From Elusimicrobiales bacterium (lineage in GTDB: Bacteria > Elusimicrobiota > Elusimicrobia > Elusimicrobiales > UBA9959), in contig JANZZP010000017.1 in NCBI GenBank assembly GCA_026419335.1, positions 1 through 60,065 on the forward strand: 60,065 nt of DNA. The letters run 5' to 3'. Positions 36,437 through 46,658 of this stretch are shown piece by piece. A program made the position numbers and the translations under genes. The notes beneath the pieces were generated by a model. The model was not told where the DNA came from. It searched no databases and saw only the letters and a list, made by a program, of their open reading frames with translations. How positions within the stretch are numbered: position 1 is the stretch's first letter; each line of letters starts with the position of its first letter.

Positions 36437-37624
36437 ATGAATATATTTTCTATATTTGGTAAGACGGAAGATGGGACAACTGAAAGACTTATTCAATACT
36501 CTGTGCTTTACTTTATCTTATATATAGTTTATACCATGCTTACAAAAGTCTTAGAAAAAATGTATGGTGTTGGTGGCACAGTTTTTACAGTTTATAACAC
36601 AATAGGTGGAATGCTGATATGTAATATTATTGTTTTATGGTGGGGATGGTATAAATTTAAATCATCCACATATATAAAAATTTTAGGCATTAATATGCCT
36701 AAAGAATTTTTATATATAGTTCCCTCTGGAATATGTACAGCTATAATAATTCCAACTACAACTTTGATGTATACTTTACCGATATCAGTTATGGTAGCAA
36801 TGATAATAATGAGAGCTAGTATAATAATTATAAGTAGAATAATTGATCAGATACAAATATGGCAGGGAATATTAAAAAAGAGAGTATATTGGGAAGAAAA
36901 TGTTGGTGCTATATTTGCAATATTGGCTTTAAGTGTTCAACTGTTTGTAAAAATAAAAACAGGAGAAGGAAGCTTTTTAAGCATAGAGAAGATTGAGTTT
37001 TTTAAAGTAAATCCTGGGGATTTTGATTTTATACGTAACAAAGCAGCTATGACAATATTAACTTTTTATTTGGTTGCCTATAGCATCAGGTTATATATTA
37101 TGAACTATTATAAAAACACAAGGCCTAAGGGAGCTATATACGACACAAAAGGTTTTTTTGCAATTGAGCAGATATCAAGCACGATATTTATAATTATAGC
37201 TGGATTTATTTATTATTATACTGCAAATATTGATACATCTCTTGTGGATTATACAAAAACGTTTGCTTATCAATTTAAATCAGCATTTGATAATGTTCCA
37301 CAAAAATGGGGTATGATTATTTTGAGTGGAGTTCCTTTTGGTATAGCAGCTTTTTTTTCTGTATTTCTTTTTATGTTTAAAGGAAGGACTGCTACTTTTG
37401 CTGGTCTTGTAAACAGGATTACATCTCTTGTTGCTGGGACTACTTCAACTATATTGATATATGTATTTTTTAAATATATGGGATTTAAAAAACCTAAGAA
37501 TGAAGATTGGATAGCTTTGATTTTAATATTTGTCGCAATATACTTTTTAAGTAAGGCGGAAAAGAAAAGATCTTGTGAACTTATTGCAGAGAAAGAAATA
37601 TCCAATTCTAGCATAAAGTGTTAG
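36437..37624 (+). CDS. Multipass inner-membrane protein, function unknown
   Basis: A 395-residue protein with about nine or ten hydrophobic helices spread over its length (for example 20-40, 50-70, 95-130, 155-170, 205-225, 240-262, 290-315, 328-350 and 360-378). The layout resembles drug/metabolite transporter (EamA-type) proteins, but I see no clear signature. GGAGG precedes the ATG. It lies directly upstream of UDP-sugar genes and could handle a nucleotide sugar, lipid-linked sugar or other metabolite; that is inference from location only. Confidence 0.7.
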   Translation: MNIFSIFGKTEDGTTERLIQYSVLYFILYIVYTMLTKVLEKMYGVGGTVFTVYNTIGGMLICNIIVLWWGWYKFKSSTYIKILGINMPKEFLYIVPSGICTAIIIPTTTLMYTLPISVMVAMIIMRASIIIISRIIDQIQIWQGILKKRVYWEENVGAIFAILALSVQLFVKIKTGEGSFLSIEKIEFFKVNPGDFDFIRNKAAMTILTFYLVAYSIRLYIMNYYKNTRPKGAIYDTKGFFAIEQISSTIFIIIAGFIYYYTANIDTSLVDYTKTFAYQFKSAFDNVPQKWGMIILSGVPFGIAAFFSVFLFMFKGRTATFAGLVNRITSLVAGTTSTILIYVFFKYMGFKKPKNEDWIALILIFVAIYFLSKAEKKRSCELIAEKEISNSSIKC

Positions 37625-37635
37625 GTGGGGGATAT

Positions 37636-38964
37636 ATGAAAAAAACAAGTAGTGTTAATATTGTAATGATTGGTACGGGTTATGTTGGACTGGTAAGTGG
37701 AGCATGTTTAAGTGAAATTGGTCATAGAGTGGTTTGTGTTGACAATAATAGAGAAAAAATAAATATGTTAAAAAAATTAAAAATGCCAATTTATGAAGAA
37801 GGATTACAAGAGCTTGTTGAGAAAAATGTTAAAGCGGGACGCCTTTTTTTTACAACAAGCATAAAGGAAGCAATGGAATTTGGTGGCAAAATGTCTCAAG
37901 CAGTATTTATAGCAGTTGGAACGCCTCCTAGAGAAGATGGTTCAGCGGATTTAAGTGCAGTTGAAAAGGTATCTGCTGAAGTTGCCAAAAACATGAAGGA
38001 TTATACCGTTATAGTAGAGAAATCAACTGTTCCTGTTGAAACATGTGTGTGGATAGAAAAAACTGTAAAAAAATATAATCGTAATAATATACCTTTTGAT
38101 GTGTGTTCTAATCCAGAATTTTTAAGAGAAGGTGTTGCAATTAATGATTTTCTTAAACCTGATAGAATAGTAATAGGAGCAAATACTGAAAGGGCTAAAG
38201 ATCTGATGCTCGAAATATATAAACCACTCTCTAAATATCCGATACTCGTTTGTGATGTAAAGAGTGCTGAGTTAATAAAACATGCGTCAAACTCATTTCT
38301 TTCAACAAAAATTTCATTTATTAATGCAGTAGCAAACTTATGTGAAAAGACAGGAGCAGATGTAGAGCTTGTAGCAAAAGGTATGGGATTAGATAAAAGA
38401 ATAGGACCACATTTTCTTAAAGCTGGTATTGGATTTGGTGGTTTTTGTTTCCCAAAGGATCTAGAAGCTTTTTACTGGCTTAGTAAAAAAGTTGGTTATA
38501 GTTTTGATTTACTTAAAGAAGTTAAAAAAATAAATGAAGAACAAAAACTTTGGATGGTTAGACAAGTTGAAGAAGAACTTTGGAACGTTGATGGAAAAAC
38601 AATAAGTATTCTTGGATTAGCTTTTAAACCTAAAACTGATGATATGAGATTTGCTCCCTCGATTGATATAATAAATAAGCTCATAGAGATGAAAGCAAAG
38701 ATAAAAGCGTATGATCCGGTAGCAATAAATAATGCTAAAAAAATTTTTGATTCAAAAATATATTATGCGAAAGATATTTATGACTGTGTTAGAGGAGCTG
38801 ATTGTATTTGTCTTTTAACTGAATGGGATGAATTTAAAAATATTGATTTTGTGAAAGTAAAAAAATTAGTAAATCATCCTGTCTTGATTGATGGGAGGAA
38901 TTTATATAATCCGCAAAAAATTAGAGCTTTAGGTTTTTCTTATAAATCTGTTGGTAGGAAATAA
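37636..38964 (+). CDS. ugd: UDP-glucose 6-dehydrogenase family protein
   Basis: 443 residues from the ATG at 37636, which has GGTGGGGG just upstream; an in-frame GTG at 37618 is less likely. The NAD-binding loop is GTGYVG (13-18) and the catalytic Cys is C271 in GFGGFCFPKD. SNPEFLREG and KSAELIKHASN are typical. It oxidises UDP-glucose (or a related UDP-sugar) to the uronate. With the next gene it gives a UDP-xylose route. Confidence 0.93.
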   Translation: MKKTSSVNIVMIGTGYVGLVSGACLSEIGHRVVCVDNNREKINMLKKLKMPIYEEGLQELVEKNVKAGRLFFTTSIKEAMEFGGKMSQAVFIAVGTPPREDGSADLSAVEKVSAEVAKNMKDYTVIVEKSTVPVETCVWIEKTVKKYNRNNIPFDVCSNPEFLREGVAINDFLKPDRIVIGANTERAKDLMLEIYKPLSKYPILVCDVKSAELIKHASNSFLSTKISFINAVANLCEKTGADVELVAKGMGLDKRIGPHFLKAGIGFGGFCFPKDLEAFYWLSKKVGYSFDLLKEVKKINEEQKLWMVRQVEEELWNVDGKTISILGLAFKPKTDDMRFAPSIDIINKLIEMKAKIKAYDPVAINNAKKIFDSKIYYAKDIYDCVRGADCICLLTEWDEFKNIDFVKVKKLVNHPVLIDGRNLYNPQKIRALGFSYKSVGRK

Positions 38965-38970
38965 ATAATT

Positions 38971-39918
38971 ATGAGGATAGTTATTACAGGTGGTTGTGGC
39001 TTTCTTGGGAGTCACCTTGCAAGGTATCTTATTTCAAAAGGAGATTATGTTATAGCAATAGACAATTTGATTACGGGAAGTATTAGAAATGTTGAAGATT
39101 TATTTAAGACAGAAAGATTTGAGTTTATAAAATATGATGTAACTAACTACATACACGTTCCAGGAAAAGTTGATGCCATTTTACATTTCGCAAGTCCTGC
39201 AAGCCCTGAAGATTACCTTAAATACCCAATACCAACATTAAAAGTCGGTGCTATTGGAACCCATAAAGCTTTAGGATTTGCAAAAGAAAAGAAAGCTATA
39301 TTTATGTTAGCTTCTACGTCTGAAGTTTATGGAGATCCTCTTGTAAACCCACAGCCAGAATCATACTGGGGAAATGTGAATCCAATAGGTCCAAGAGGGG
39401 TATATGATGAGGCAAAGAGATTTGCTGAAGCAATGACTATGGCATATCATAGATATCATAAAATGCCTGTGAGAATTGTTAGAATTTTCAACACGTATGG
39501 ACCTAATATGAGAATAAATGATGGAAGAGCTGTTCCAAATTTTATGACTCAAGCATTACTTGGCAAACCAATAACGGTATATGGAGATGGCAAACAAACA
39601 AGGAGTTTATGTTATGTATCAGATTTAGTTGAAGGTATATATAAACTTTTGATTAGTGATATAAATGAACCAGTTAATATTGGTAACCCTTATGAAATTA
39701 CCCTTTTAGAACTTGCTCAAAAAATAAAGAAAATTACAAGAAGTAAGTCGAAGATAGTTTTTAAACCACTTCCGATAGATGATCCTAAGGTTAGGAGACC
39801 AGATATAACAATAGCCAAAACTAAACTTAATTGGGAACCTAAAGTAAATCTCGATGAAGGACTTAAAAAAACTGTTGTATATTTTAGGAAAGAATTAAAA
39901 AAACATAATATTAATTAA
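38971..39918 (+). CDS. uxs: UDP-glucuronate decarboxylase (UDP-xylose synthase)
   Basis: A 315-residue short-chain dehydrogenase. [10 protein letters not shown] binds [38 protein letters not shown] (catalytic Tyr145 and Lys149) and [11 protein letters not shown] are the hallmarks of the Uxs/ArnA decarboxylase group rather than of 4-epimerases. It converts UDP-glucuronate to UDP-xylose. It follows ugd after 6 bp. The product is probably used in surface glycan synthesis. Confidence 0.92.
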   Translation: MRIVITGGCGFLGSHLARYLISKGDYVIAIDNLITGSIRNVEDLFKTERFEFIKYDVTNYIHVPGKVDAILHFASPASPEDYLKYPIPTLKVGAIGTHKALGFAKEKKAIFMLASTSEVYGDPLVNPQPESYWGNVNPIGPRGVYDEAKRFAEAMTMAYHRYHKMPVRIVRIFNTYGPNMRINDGRAVPNFMTQALLGKPITVYGDGKQTRSLCYVSDLVEGIYKLLISDINEPVNIGNPYEITLLELAQKIKKITRSKSKIVFKPLPIDDPKVRRPDITIAKTKLNWEPKVNLDEGLKKTVVYFRKELKKHNIN

Positions 39919-41023
39919 ATTTTTCTTTTATTTCATTTCCATCACAATCTTTAATGATAATAAATGAGAAGTCTTTTTTCATACTTACATTTTTTGAGTA
40001 TGGGAATTCTGTAGTTAGATCCCATTTTCCGTGTTTACTTCCATCAATTAAATATTCAAGATATTTACATCTATTATCATAAACGCTGAATTCTATAAAA
40101 TCTCTATCATTTTTGATGAGTTTTAATACAGGTGGAAGTTTTTTTGATGCATTTTTTAATAATTTTTCTGTCGTAAGAATAGAAAGAGTTATTTGTCTAT
40201 TTCGTATATTTGGTGATTTTGGAACGTCTTTACATTCATTATGCCCGTCATAGTTGTTTTCACAAACATTTTTTGAAAAATGATCTGAGCCACCTCCATA
40301 TTGTCCATAAGGTCCAGTTGTGTTATCTGATTCGAGTGGGAGAGCATCTTTAGATTCTTGCCAGTATGGTATTTTAGTTTCAGGATCTACCCATTCTTTT
40401 AATTTTTTCCTTGTGCTTTTTTGTACAAAAAGATAATAGTCCCAAGGATTTAAATCTGGTGGTATTGCTATATCTATAGGTGTTATATTAATATTATTAT
40501 CGGCTTCGTAAAATCTTTCGAATTGGTCAAAATAAGAATGTTTTATATTAGCAGCATGTACTGGGGATGCTTGGTCTTGTGTTAGATGAATTATAACACC
40601 TATATTTTCATATGCTTCATGCCAATTGAGATTTTTATAATGAAACATAACTCCTAAAATTCTAGAATTATTATTTGTATTTAAATTTTTTACTGAATAC
40701 CATATATCTTTAACATCTCCTCCATTATTATCTGAATTCCTGTGTCCTTCTTCATCTCCACATCCATCAAGTATTTTAGATTTATAATATAACAAATCTG
40801 GATAATCTTGTGAATTTATTAGTTCGTATGCTTTTTTACATATTTTTTTATGTACATTGCCAAAAAAAGATACACTCCACCATTTATATGATGAGTCAAA
40901 CGAATAAGTAGGGTTAGATAATTCTTCTGATTTATCTTGAAAATTTGTTTGATAAAAAACACCTTCACTAATCAGTGGTAGATTTATAACAAGCATATAT
41001 ATCATTAATATTGAAGACACCAT
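39911..41023 (-). CDS. Exported zinc-dependent phospholipase C-like protein
   Basis: A 370-residue protein with an N-terminal signal peptide (1-21). The core follows the zinc phospholipase C/S1-P1 nuclease fold: W48-W49 and H58 in an early helix, H94 in GHRNSDNN, H135 in [10 protein letters not shown], and H146-D150-H156 in [18 protein letters not shown], which matches HYLGDxNQPxHAAN of clostridial and Bacillus phospholipase C. About 100 C-terminal residues form an extra beta-rich domain. A phospholipase is favoured but a nuclease-like activity cannot be excluded. No Shine-Dalgarno; TAAAAT is 7 nt upstream. Confidence 0.8.
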   Translation of the reverse strand: MVSSILMIYMLVINLPLISEGVFYQTNFQDKSEELSNPTYSFDSSYKWWSVSFFGNVHKKICKKAYELINSQDYPDLLYYKSKILDGCGDEEGHRNSDNNGGDVKDIWYSVKNLNTNNNSRILGVMFHYKNLNWHEAYENIGVIIHLTQDQASPVHAANIKHSYFDQFERFYEADNNINITPIDIAIPPDLNPWDYYLFVQKSTRKKLKEWVDPETKIPYWQESKDALPLESDNTTGPYGQYGGGSDHFSKNVCENNYDGHNECKDVPKSPNIRNRQITLSILTTEKLLKNASKKLPPVLKLIKNDRDFIEFSVYDNRCKYLEYLIDGSKHGKWDLTTEFPYSKNVSMKKDFSFIIIKDCDGNEIKEKFN

Positions 41024-41176
41024 TTACTTAATTTTATCATAAAGATTTTAACTTAAAAATGGACTTTTTACTTATTTTATTAAGTTATTTGTTCTACAAC
41101 GCATATAGGTCTTTTAGTCCTTTCATAATTTAGTTTTATTATCTAAATATTAATTAATACTAATTAGGAGAATATT

Positions 41177-41764
41177 ATGAAATTTCTTTTAATATTTTTG
41201 AGTTTGATAATATTGAGTTCAAAAACGAGTATTTTTACTCAAGAAAATTTTAAAACAGAAGATTTTAATAAATTTTCTATTAATCAATTGCCAGATGTTG
41301 ATGTGTCAAAAATAGATGTATCTATTGACACATCAACCAATCTAGGCAATTGTCCCTATCCTAATGGAGGTTTAAATAAAGGTAACGATATTGTTCCTTT
41401 TATATCGGATGAAAAACGCAAAGAATCCATAATAAAATTAATAGAAAAAATTATAAATTGTGAAAAGCTTCCATTTAAACAAGATGGACAGATTTTTTAT
41501 AATAAAGAAGGGTTACTCCCTCAGATGCCAAAGGGATACTATCGAGAGTATACACTTGTAATACCAAAAGATGCTCAAAAAGAATTTTATATAGGAAACA
41601 CTCTTTATACTGCTTATCCTTCTTATGGAACAAGAGGTCCTGAAAGAATTGTTATAGGTGGTGGACAAGATATATATTATTCTCCAACTCATTATGATAG
41701 TTTTATTAAAATAATAATAGTTAATACTAAACAAAATAATTGTAAATGTGGTTTAGATAATTAG
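41177..41764 (+). CDS. Secreted guanyl-specific ribonuclease, RNase Sa/T1-like
   Basis: A 195-residue protein with a signal peptide (about 1-21), a linker with two short VDVS/IDVS repeats and a C-terminal microbial RNase domain (about 85-180). Comparison with Streptomyces RNase Sa gives FKQDGQIFYNKEGLLP, GYYREYT with catalytic base E124, TRGPERI with R153 and R157, and catalytic acid H172 in THYDSF, at nearly the same spacings apart from a 17-residue insertion before TRG. It should cleave RNA after G outside the cell. No barstar-like inhibitor gene is nearby. TTAGGAGAA precedes the ATG. Confidence 0.87.
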   Translation: MKFLLIFLSLIILSSKTSIFTQENFKTEDFNKFSINQLPDVDVSKIDVSIDTSTNLGNCPYPNGGLNKGNDIVPFISDEKRKESIIKLIEKIINCEKLPFKQDGQIFYNKEGLLPQMPKGYYREYTLVIPKDAQKEFYIGNTLYTAYPSYGTRGPERIVIGGGQDIYYSPTHYDSFIKIIIVNTKQNNCKCGLDN

Positions 41765-41817
41765 ATTTAATTTTTAAAAAATACAATTTTCATAAATATT
41801 TAATGTAAAATTATAGT

Positions 41818-43488
41818 ATGAGTATTAAAATAGCAGTTATAAGTGATGACCTTATTCTTAATGAAAAAATTATAAAAGCACTGGATATATCCTACAATGT
41901 AAAATTATTTTCAATTGCAGATAATTTAATTGATAATATAAATGAATTTAATCCAGATTTAGTAATCATTGATATAATATCTGTTTCATCAAAATTTACA
42001 GATATAATTCAATCTATTAAAAATGATCCAAGCTTATCTGAGAAAAAAGTGTTAATAATGTCTCAGAATAAAAGGATAGACTTTATCTCTGGACCCTCAG
42101 CAATGGTTGCTGGTTATCTTTCTAAACCTGTTGATTTTGATGAACTTAAAAGATTAATAGATAATAATCAACCTGAAACGGATCATATAGTTATTATAGA
42201 TGACGATGAAGAATTTTCAAGCTTAATGAAAGCATTTTTAACATCTTTAGATTATAAGGTTACTATCATAAACAACCCTGTGTCTGCTTTTCAGATAATA
42301 AAGGGGAATAATATTGGTATGATTTTTTTAGATTTAATAATGCCTCATAAGGATGGATTTGAAATTCTTGCTGAGCTTAGCAGTGATAAAAAGACCTCTA
42401 AGATACCAGTAATAGTGGTAACCGCTCTTGAATTTAACTCACTAAAGCAAACTCAAATTATAAGCGGTTATCCTCAGTATATTTCAAGGGATCTTTCACC
42501 ATCTGATATTAAAGATGCTATTGATAAGGCTCTTTCTGAAAATCTTTTTTTTGATGTTAATAAACCTAAAGTGCTTTTTGCAGATGATCAAATAGAGCTT
42601 TTAGTTTTAATAAAGGAAACGATAGAAAAAGCTGGTTTTTTAGTTTTAACTGCTGTTGATGGTAATGAAGCTATTGAAAAAACATATCAGTTCAATCCAG
42701 ATGTCCTTATACTTGATTATGATATGCCTGTAAAAAATGGGCTTGAGGTAGCTTCGGTAATAAAGAGTAATCCACTTTATTCTAATATGCCAGTTATAAT
42801 AGTAACTGCTAAAACAGACAAACAAACAAAAATTAAAGGCCTTCTTATGGGCATAGATGATTATATAACCAAACCTGTAGACACTGATGAATTAATTGCT
42901 CGACTTAAAATGATAGTAAAACGAAATAAGCAGGTTCTTGATTCAAATCCACTTTCAAAACTTCCTGGTAATCCCTCAATACAAGCACGCGTTGAAAAAG
43001 CGATTGAAAAAGGAGAAAAATTTGCAGTGCTTTATATTGATCTAAATAATTTTAAAGCATATAATGATGTTTATGGTTTTGAAGCAGGTGATAATGTAAT
43101 AAAAACTGTTGCCAATATTCTTGTAAACATTATTATGCCAACTCCTAATTCTACTGATTTTATAGGACATATTGGTGGAGATGATTTTATAGTGATTACA
43201 TCAATTGAAAAGGCAGAAGATATCGCTAAAAAAATAATAAATAATTTTAATCAAATTGTTCCATCATTTTATAATGAAACAGATAGAAAAAATGGCTTTA
43301 TTGTGACAAGAGATAGGCAAGGAAATATTACACAATTTCCTCTTATGGGGATAGCTATAGGAATAGTTCATAATCTTTATAAACCTCTTAAATCTTATGC
43401 TCAGGTAAGTCATATTGGTAGCGAACTTAAAAAAGCTGCTAAATCAGCTTCCATAAGTACTTATGTGATTGATAGAAGAAGAAATTAA
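41818..43488 (+). CDS. Triple receiver-GGDEF response regulator
   Basis: A 556-residue protein with three receiver domains and a GGDEF domain. Phospho-acceptor Asp residues are D52, D172 (LDLIMPHKDG) and D300 (LDYDMPVKNG). REC1 and REC3 keep the conserved Lys (SKPVD, TKPVD), whereas REC2 has SRDLS there. The cyclase domain (about 400-550) has LYIDLNNFKAYNDVYG and the signature loop GGDDF at 453-457, plus an insertion. This GGDDF subtype resembles PleD-like or degenerate cyclases; activity is uncertain. No Shine-Dalgarno; TAAAAT is 6 nt before the ATG. Confidence 0.88.
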   Translation: MSIKIAVISDDLILNEKIIKALDISYNVKLFSIADNLIDNINEFNPDLVIIDIISVSSKFTDIIQSIKNDPSLSEKKVLIMSQNKRIDFISGPSAMVAGYLSKPVDFDELKRLIDNNQPETDHIVIIDDDEEFSSLMKAFLTSLDYKVTIINNPVSAFQIIKGNNIGMIFLDLIMPHKDGFEILAELSSDKKTSKIPVIVVTALEFNSLKQTQIISGYPQYISRDLSPSDIKDAIDKALSENLFFDVNKPKVLFADDQIELLVLIKETIEKAGFLVLTAVDGNEAIEKTYQFNPDVLILDYDMPVKNGLEVASVIKSNPLYSNMPVIIVTAKTDKQTKIKGLLMGIDDYITKPVDTDELIARLKMIVKRNKQVLDSNPLSKLPGNPSIQARVEKAIEKGEKFAVLYIDLNNFKAYNDVYGFEAGDNVIKTVANILVNIIMPTPNSTDFIGHIGGDDFIVITSIEKAEDIAKKIINNFNQIVPSFYNETDRKNGFIVTRDRQGNITQFPLMGIAIGIVHNLYKPLKSYAQVSHIGSELKKAAKSASISTYVIDRRRN

Positions 43489-43895
43489 TTTTCTTTTTTT
43501 TCGTAAGCTTCTCTTAAAAGAGATAATCCTTTTTCTATATCAGATACATTTAAAAGTATTCTTGAAGGACATCCAGCTGCTGTGCCATATATAGTGGTTA
43601 TATTTATTGAATGCTCTGCAAGTAGTTTGGTAAGTTTTATAAGTTCTCCTGGTTTGTCAGGAAGGGTTATTGATATCATAGTAGTTTCTAAAGTAGTAAA
43701 ACCTGCTCTTGTAAGAATATAACTTAATCTTTTATCTGAATCGACTGCAATTTTTATTATTCCAGAATCATCATGTATTTCGGATGAAATCCCAATAATA
43801 TTTACCCCCTCTGCGGCAAACAATTCAATAAAAGAATGAAGAGCTCCTGGTTTGTTTGGGAGGAACACTGTATATTGTTTTACAATCTTTATCAT
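43485..43895 (-). CDS. Tandem ACT-domain protein
   Basis: A 136-residue protein made of two ACT domains (about 5-65 and 70-130), each starting with a strand and a ligand loop (PNKPGAL, PDKPGEL). Such proteins bind amino acids and regulate by unknown means; the family is often annotated as amino acid-binding ACT domain protein. It is monocistronic, with its stop overlapping the triple-receiver gene and its start diverging from the sugar phosphomutase. TAAAAT lies 8 nt before the ATG. Confidence 0.85.
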   Translation of the reverse strand: MIKIVKQYTVFLPNKPGALHSFIELFAAEGVNIIGISSEIHDDSGIIKIAVDSDKRLSYILTRAGFTTLETTMISITLPDKPGELIKLTKLLAEHSINITTIYGTAAGCPSRILLNVSDIEKGLSLLREAYEKKEN

Positions 43896-43974
43896 AATAA
43901 TATATTTTATATTTTTTTAAAAATAAAATAATGATAAAATATCTCTATATGTTTATATTTTAAAGGAGCTTAGT

Positions 43975-45405
43975 ATGATAGTAGAAACATCTAAGAAAAT
44001 ATCATTTGGTACTGATGGTTTTAGAGGTGTTATCGGGGCAGATTTCACATATGAAAATGTAAGAAGAATAGCTCAGGGATTTTCAGATTTTTTGGCATAT
44101 AGAGGATATAAAACTCAGAATACAGATATAATAATTGGATATGATAGAAGGTTTTTATCAGATAAATTCGCGCGAGAGTTTGCCATTGTTTTAACAAATA
44201 ATGATATAAATTGTTTTCTATGTACTACTCCTGTTACAACTCCGATGATAAGTCAAGCAACTTTAAGTAGGTTTAAATTTGGTGTTATGATTACCGCAAG
44301 TCATAACAGTTTTCTTTATAATGGAATAAAAATAAAACATGAGGGAAGAAGTGTTCTTCCTTCGATTACTTCAGAAATAGAGCTGTATATAGAAAAAAAT
44401 CATTCTGTTAAAGTATCAAGAACTCCGAAAAGAAATATAAACGAAATTGATCTTAGGAAAGAATATTCTAAATACATAAAACAGAAGTTTAATCTTGATA
44501 GAATATTTTCATCTATTAAAGGTAATATAATATTAGATTTTATGTATGGTTCTGCAAGTGAGTTATATGATGAAATGTTTTCAAAATATAAAAATATTAT
44601 ACCTATACGAACTAAGAAAGATCCTTTATTTGGTGAAATTAGTGCTCCTGAACCTAAGGAAGATAAACTTGAATTACTTAAAAGGATTGTTAAAGAAAAA
44701 AAAGCAATTTGTGGTTTTGCTGTTGATGGAGATGGAGACAGATTAGCTTGTGTTGACGAAAAAGGGACATACCTTGCGCCTACAATTGTTGCTCCAATAA
44801 TTCTTGAATACCTTATTAAAAACAAAAACATGACAGGTAAAGTTGTCCAGGCTGTATCTCTTGGTTTTTTAACATATAGAATAGCAAAGTCAAAAGGACT
44901 TTTGTTTGAATTTACTCCTGTTGGTTTTAAATATATAGCAGAAAGAATTGTTGAGGGAACAACACTTTTTGGAGCTGAAGAATCAGGTGGATATTCTTGG
45001 AAAGGTAATATGCCTGAAAGAGATGGTATCGTTACAATGATGATGATACTTGAGATAATGTCAGTACAAAAACAAAAGCTTGGAGAGATTGTAAAGAATA
45101 TTGAAACTAATTATGGGAAATCAACTTTCGTAAGAGAAGATATTTCTCTTAATAAAATAATACCATCGAAATATTCATTTGCTATGAAAATTAAATCAAA
45201 ATTACCTAAGGACATTTTATCTTATAAAATATCTCAGGTACTAACTTTAGATGGTATAAAAGTTATACTTGACAATGATTGGTGGTTTCTTGCCAGACCA
45301 AGTGGTACAGAACCTATTTTAAGAATATATGCTGAAGCAGATTCTAAAGAAAACGTTAAGAAGCTTATGGTAACTGCAAAAGAAATTGTATTATCTAACA
45401 TTTAG
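43975..45405 (+). CDS. Phosphoglucomutase/phosphomannomutase family protein
   Basis: A 476-residue alpha-D-phosphohexomutase. The phospho-Ser loop is TASHNS (S109), the metal site is VDGDGDR, the sugar-recognition loop is GAEESGGYSW, and the C-terminal phosphate site is RPSGTEP. FGTDGFRGVIG opens the protein. The exact sugar (glucose, mannose or glucosamine) cannot be decided from sequence. AAAGGAG precedes the ATG; it opens a long run of + strand genes. Confidence 0.93.
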   Translation: MIVETSKKISFGTDGFRGVIGADFTYENVRRIAQGFSDFLAYRGYKTQNTDIIIGYDRRFLSDKFAREFAIVLTNNDINCFLCTTPVTTPMISQATLSRFKFGVMITASHNSFLYNGIKIKHEGRSVLPSITSEIELYIEKNHSVKVSRTPKRNINEIDLRKEYSKYIKQKFNLDRIFSSIKGNIILDFMYGSASELYDEMFSKYKNIIPIRTKKDPLFGEISAPEPKEDKLELLKRIVKEKKAICGFAVDGDGDRLACVDEKGTYLAPTIVAPIILEYLIKNKNMTGKVVQAVSLGFLTYRIAKSKGLLFEFTPVGFKYIAERIVEGTTLFGAEESGGYSWKGNMPERDGIVTMMMILEIMSVQKQKLGEIVKNIETNYGKSTFVREDISLNKIIPSKYSFAMKIKSKLPKDILSYKISQVLTLDGIKVILDNDWWFLARPSGTEPILRIYAEADSKENVKKLMVTAKEIVLSNI

Positions 45406-45420
45406 GATATAGGAGGTTAT

Positions 45421-46626
45421 ATGGATAGAAAGAATAAACTTATAACATCTGAATCAGTAACAGAAGGGCATCCAGATAAAGTTTGCGATCAGATATCAGA
45501 TGCTGTCCTTGATGAAATATATGAAAAAGATCCTAACCCAAATTCAGCAAGGGTGGCATGTGAAACTTTTATAACACGTGGTATGGTTATTGTTGGTGGG
45601 GAAATTACAACTGAAGCTTGGATAGATGTTGAAGAACTTGTAAGAAGAGTTATAAAGGAGATTGGTTATACTGATAATAGATATGGTTTTAATTACGAGA
45701 ATTGTGCTGTTTTAAATGCAATAGGTAGACAATCTCCAGATATAGCTCAAGGTGTAAATAGAGGTGGTGCAGGAGATCAAGGGCTTATGGTTGGATATGC
45801 TTGTAATGAAACAACACAGCTTATGCCTCTTCCAATTATGCTTGCTCATAAATTAACTATGCGTTTAAAAGAGGTAAGGGAGAAAAAGATATTAGAGTAT
45901 CTTGGTCCAGATGGTAAATCTCAAGTTACTGTGGAATATAAGAATGGAAAGCCTGCAAGAATAGATGCTGTTGTTTTATCAACACAGCATCTTGATACAA
46001 TTTTAGATTCAACTGGTAAGAAAATAACTAAAAAAGCGTGGCAAGAAATAAAGGAGGTTGTCATAGATTATACACTTAACTCAACTGGGTTAATAGATTC
46101 AAAGACTAAATTTTACATTAATCCTACTGGAAAATTTGTTATAGGTGGGCCACAATCAGATACAGGTATGACTGGAAGAAAAATTATAGTAGATACATAT
46201 GGTGGTATAGCACCACATGGAGGTGGTGCTTTCTCTGGTAAAGATCCTACAAAAGTTGATAGATCAGCTGCATATATGGCGAGATATCTTGCAAAAAATA
46301 TAGTCGCAAGTGGCGCTGCAAGCGAATGTACTGTTCAAATAGCATATGCTATAGGTGTAAAGGAGCCAGTTGGTCTTTATGTAGATACTCATGGAACTGG
46401 TTTAATATCTGATGAAGAACTTGTTAAAATCATAAAGAAAAATTTTGATTTATCACCTCAAGGTATAATTAAGAGTTTAGACCTTATAAAACCAATATAT
46501 AGAAAAACAGCTGCGTATGGTCATTTTGGTAGAGAGATAAAAGAATTTACTTGGGAGAAGATAGATAAATTAGATATTTTTAAGGGAAATAAAGTTATTA
46601 AAAAATGTAATTGTGATGTTTGTTAA
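45421..46626 (+). CDS. metK: S-adenosylmethionine synthetase
   Basis: A 401-residue protein that makes SAM from methionine and [39 protein letters not shown] and [15 protein letters not shown] are the family signatures. AGGAGG precedes the ATG and only 15 bp separate it from the sugar phosphomutase, so there is no room for a SAM riboswitch directly upstream. It is followed by ahcY, giving a SAM synthesis and SAH disposal pair. Confidence 0.97.
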   Translation: MDRKNKLITSESVTEGHPDKVCDQISDAVLDEIYEKDPNPNSARVACETFITRGMVIVGGEITTEAWIDVEELVRRVIKEIGYTDNRYGFNYENCAVLNAIGRQSPDIAQGVNRGGAGDQGLMVGYACNETTQLMPLPIMLAHKLTMRLKEVREKKILEYLGPDGKSQVTVEYKNGKPARIDAVVLSTQHLDTILDSTGKKITKKAWQEIKEVVIDYTLNSTGLIDSKTKFYINPTGKFVIGGPQSDTGMTGRKIIVDTYGGIAPHGGGAFSGKDPTKVDRSAAYMARYLAKNIVASGAASECTVQIAYAIGVKEPVGLYVDTHGTGLISDEELVKIIKKNFDLSPQGIIKSLDLIKPIYRKTAAYGHFGREIKEFTWEKIDKLDIFKGNKVIKKCNCDVC

Positions 46627-46658
46627 AAAATTTTCTATATAATACAAGGGAGGTTATT

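Noticed and set aside
44400..44831. 143-codon open frame on the minus strand inside the sugar phosphomutase gene
   Set aside because: It lies wholly antisense to a gene with clear family motifs, and its Ser/Leu/Ile-rich text is what an antisense frame produces.
45390..45421. SAM riboswitch upstream of metK
   Set aside because: Only 15 bp separate metK from the preceding gene and they contain just a Shine-Dalgarno.
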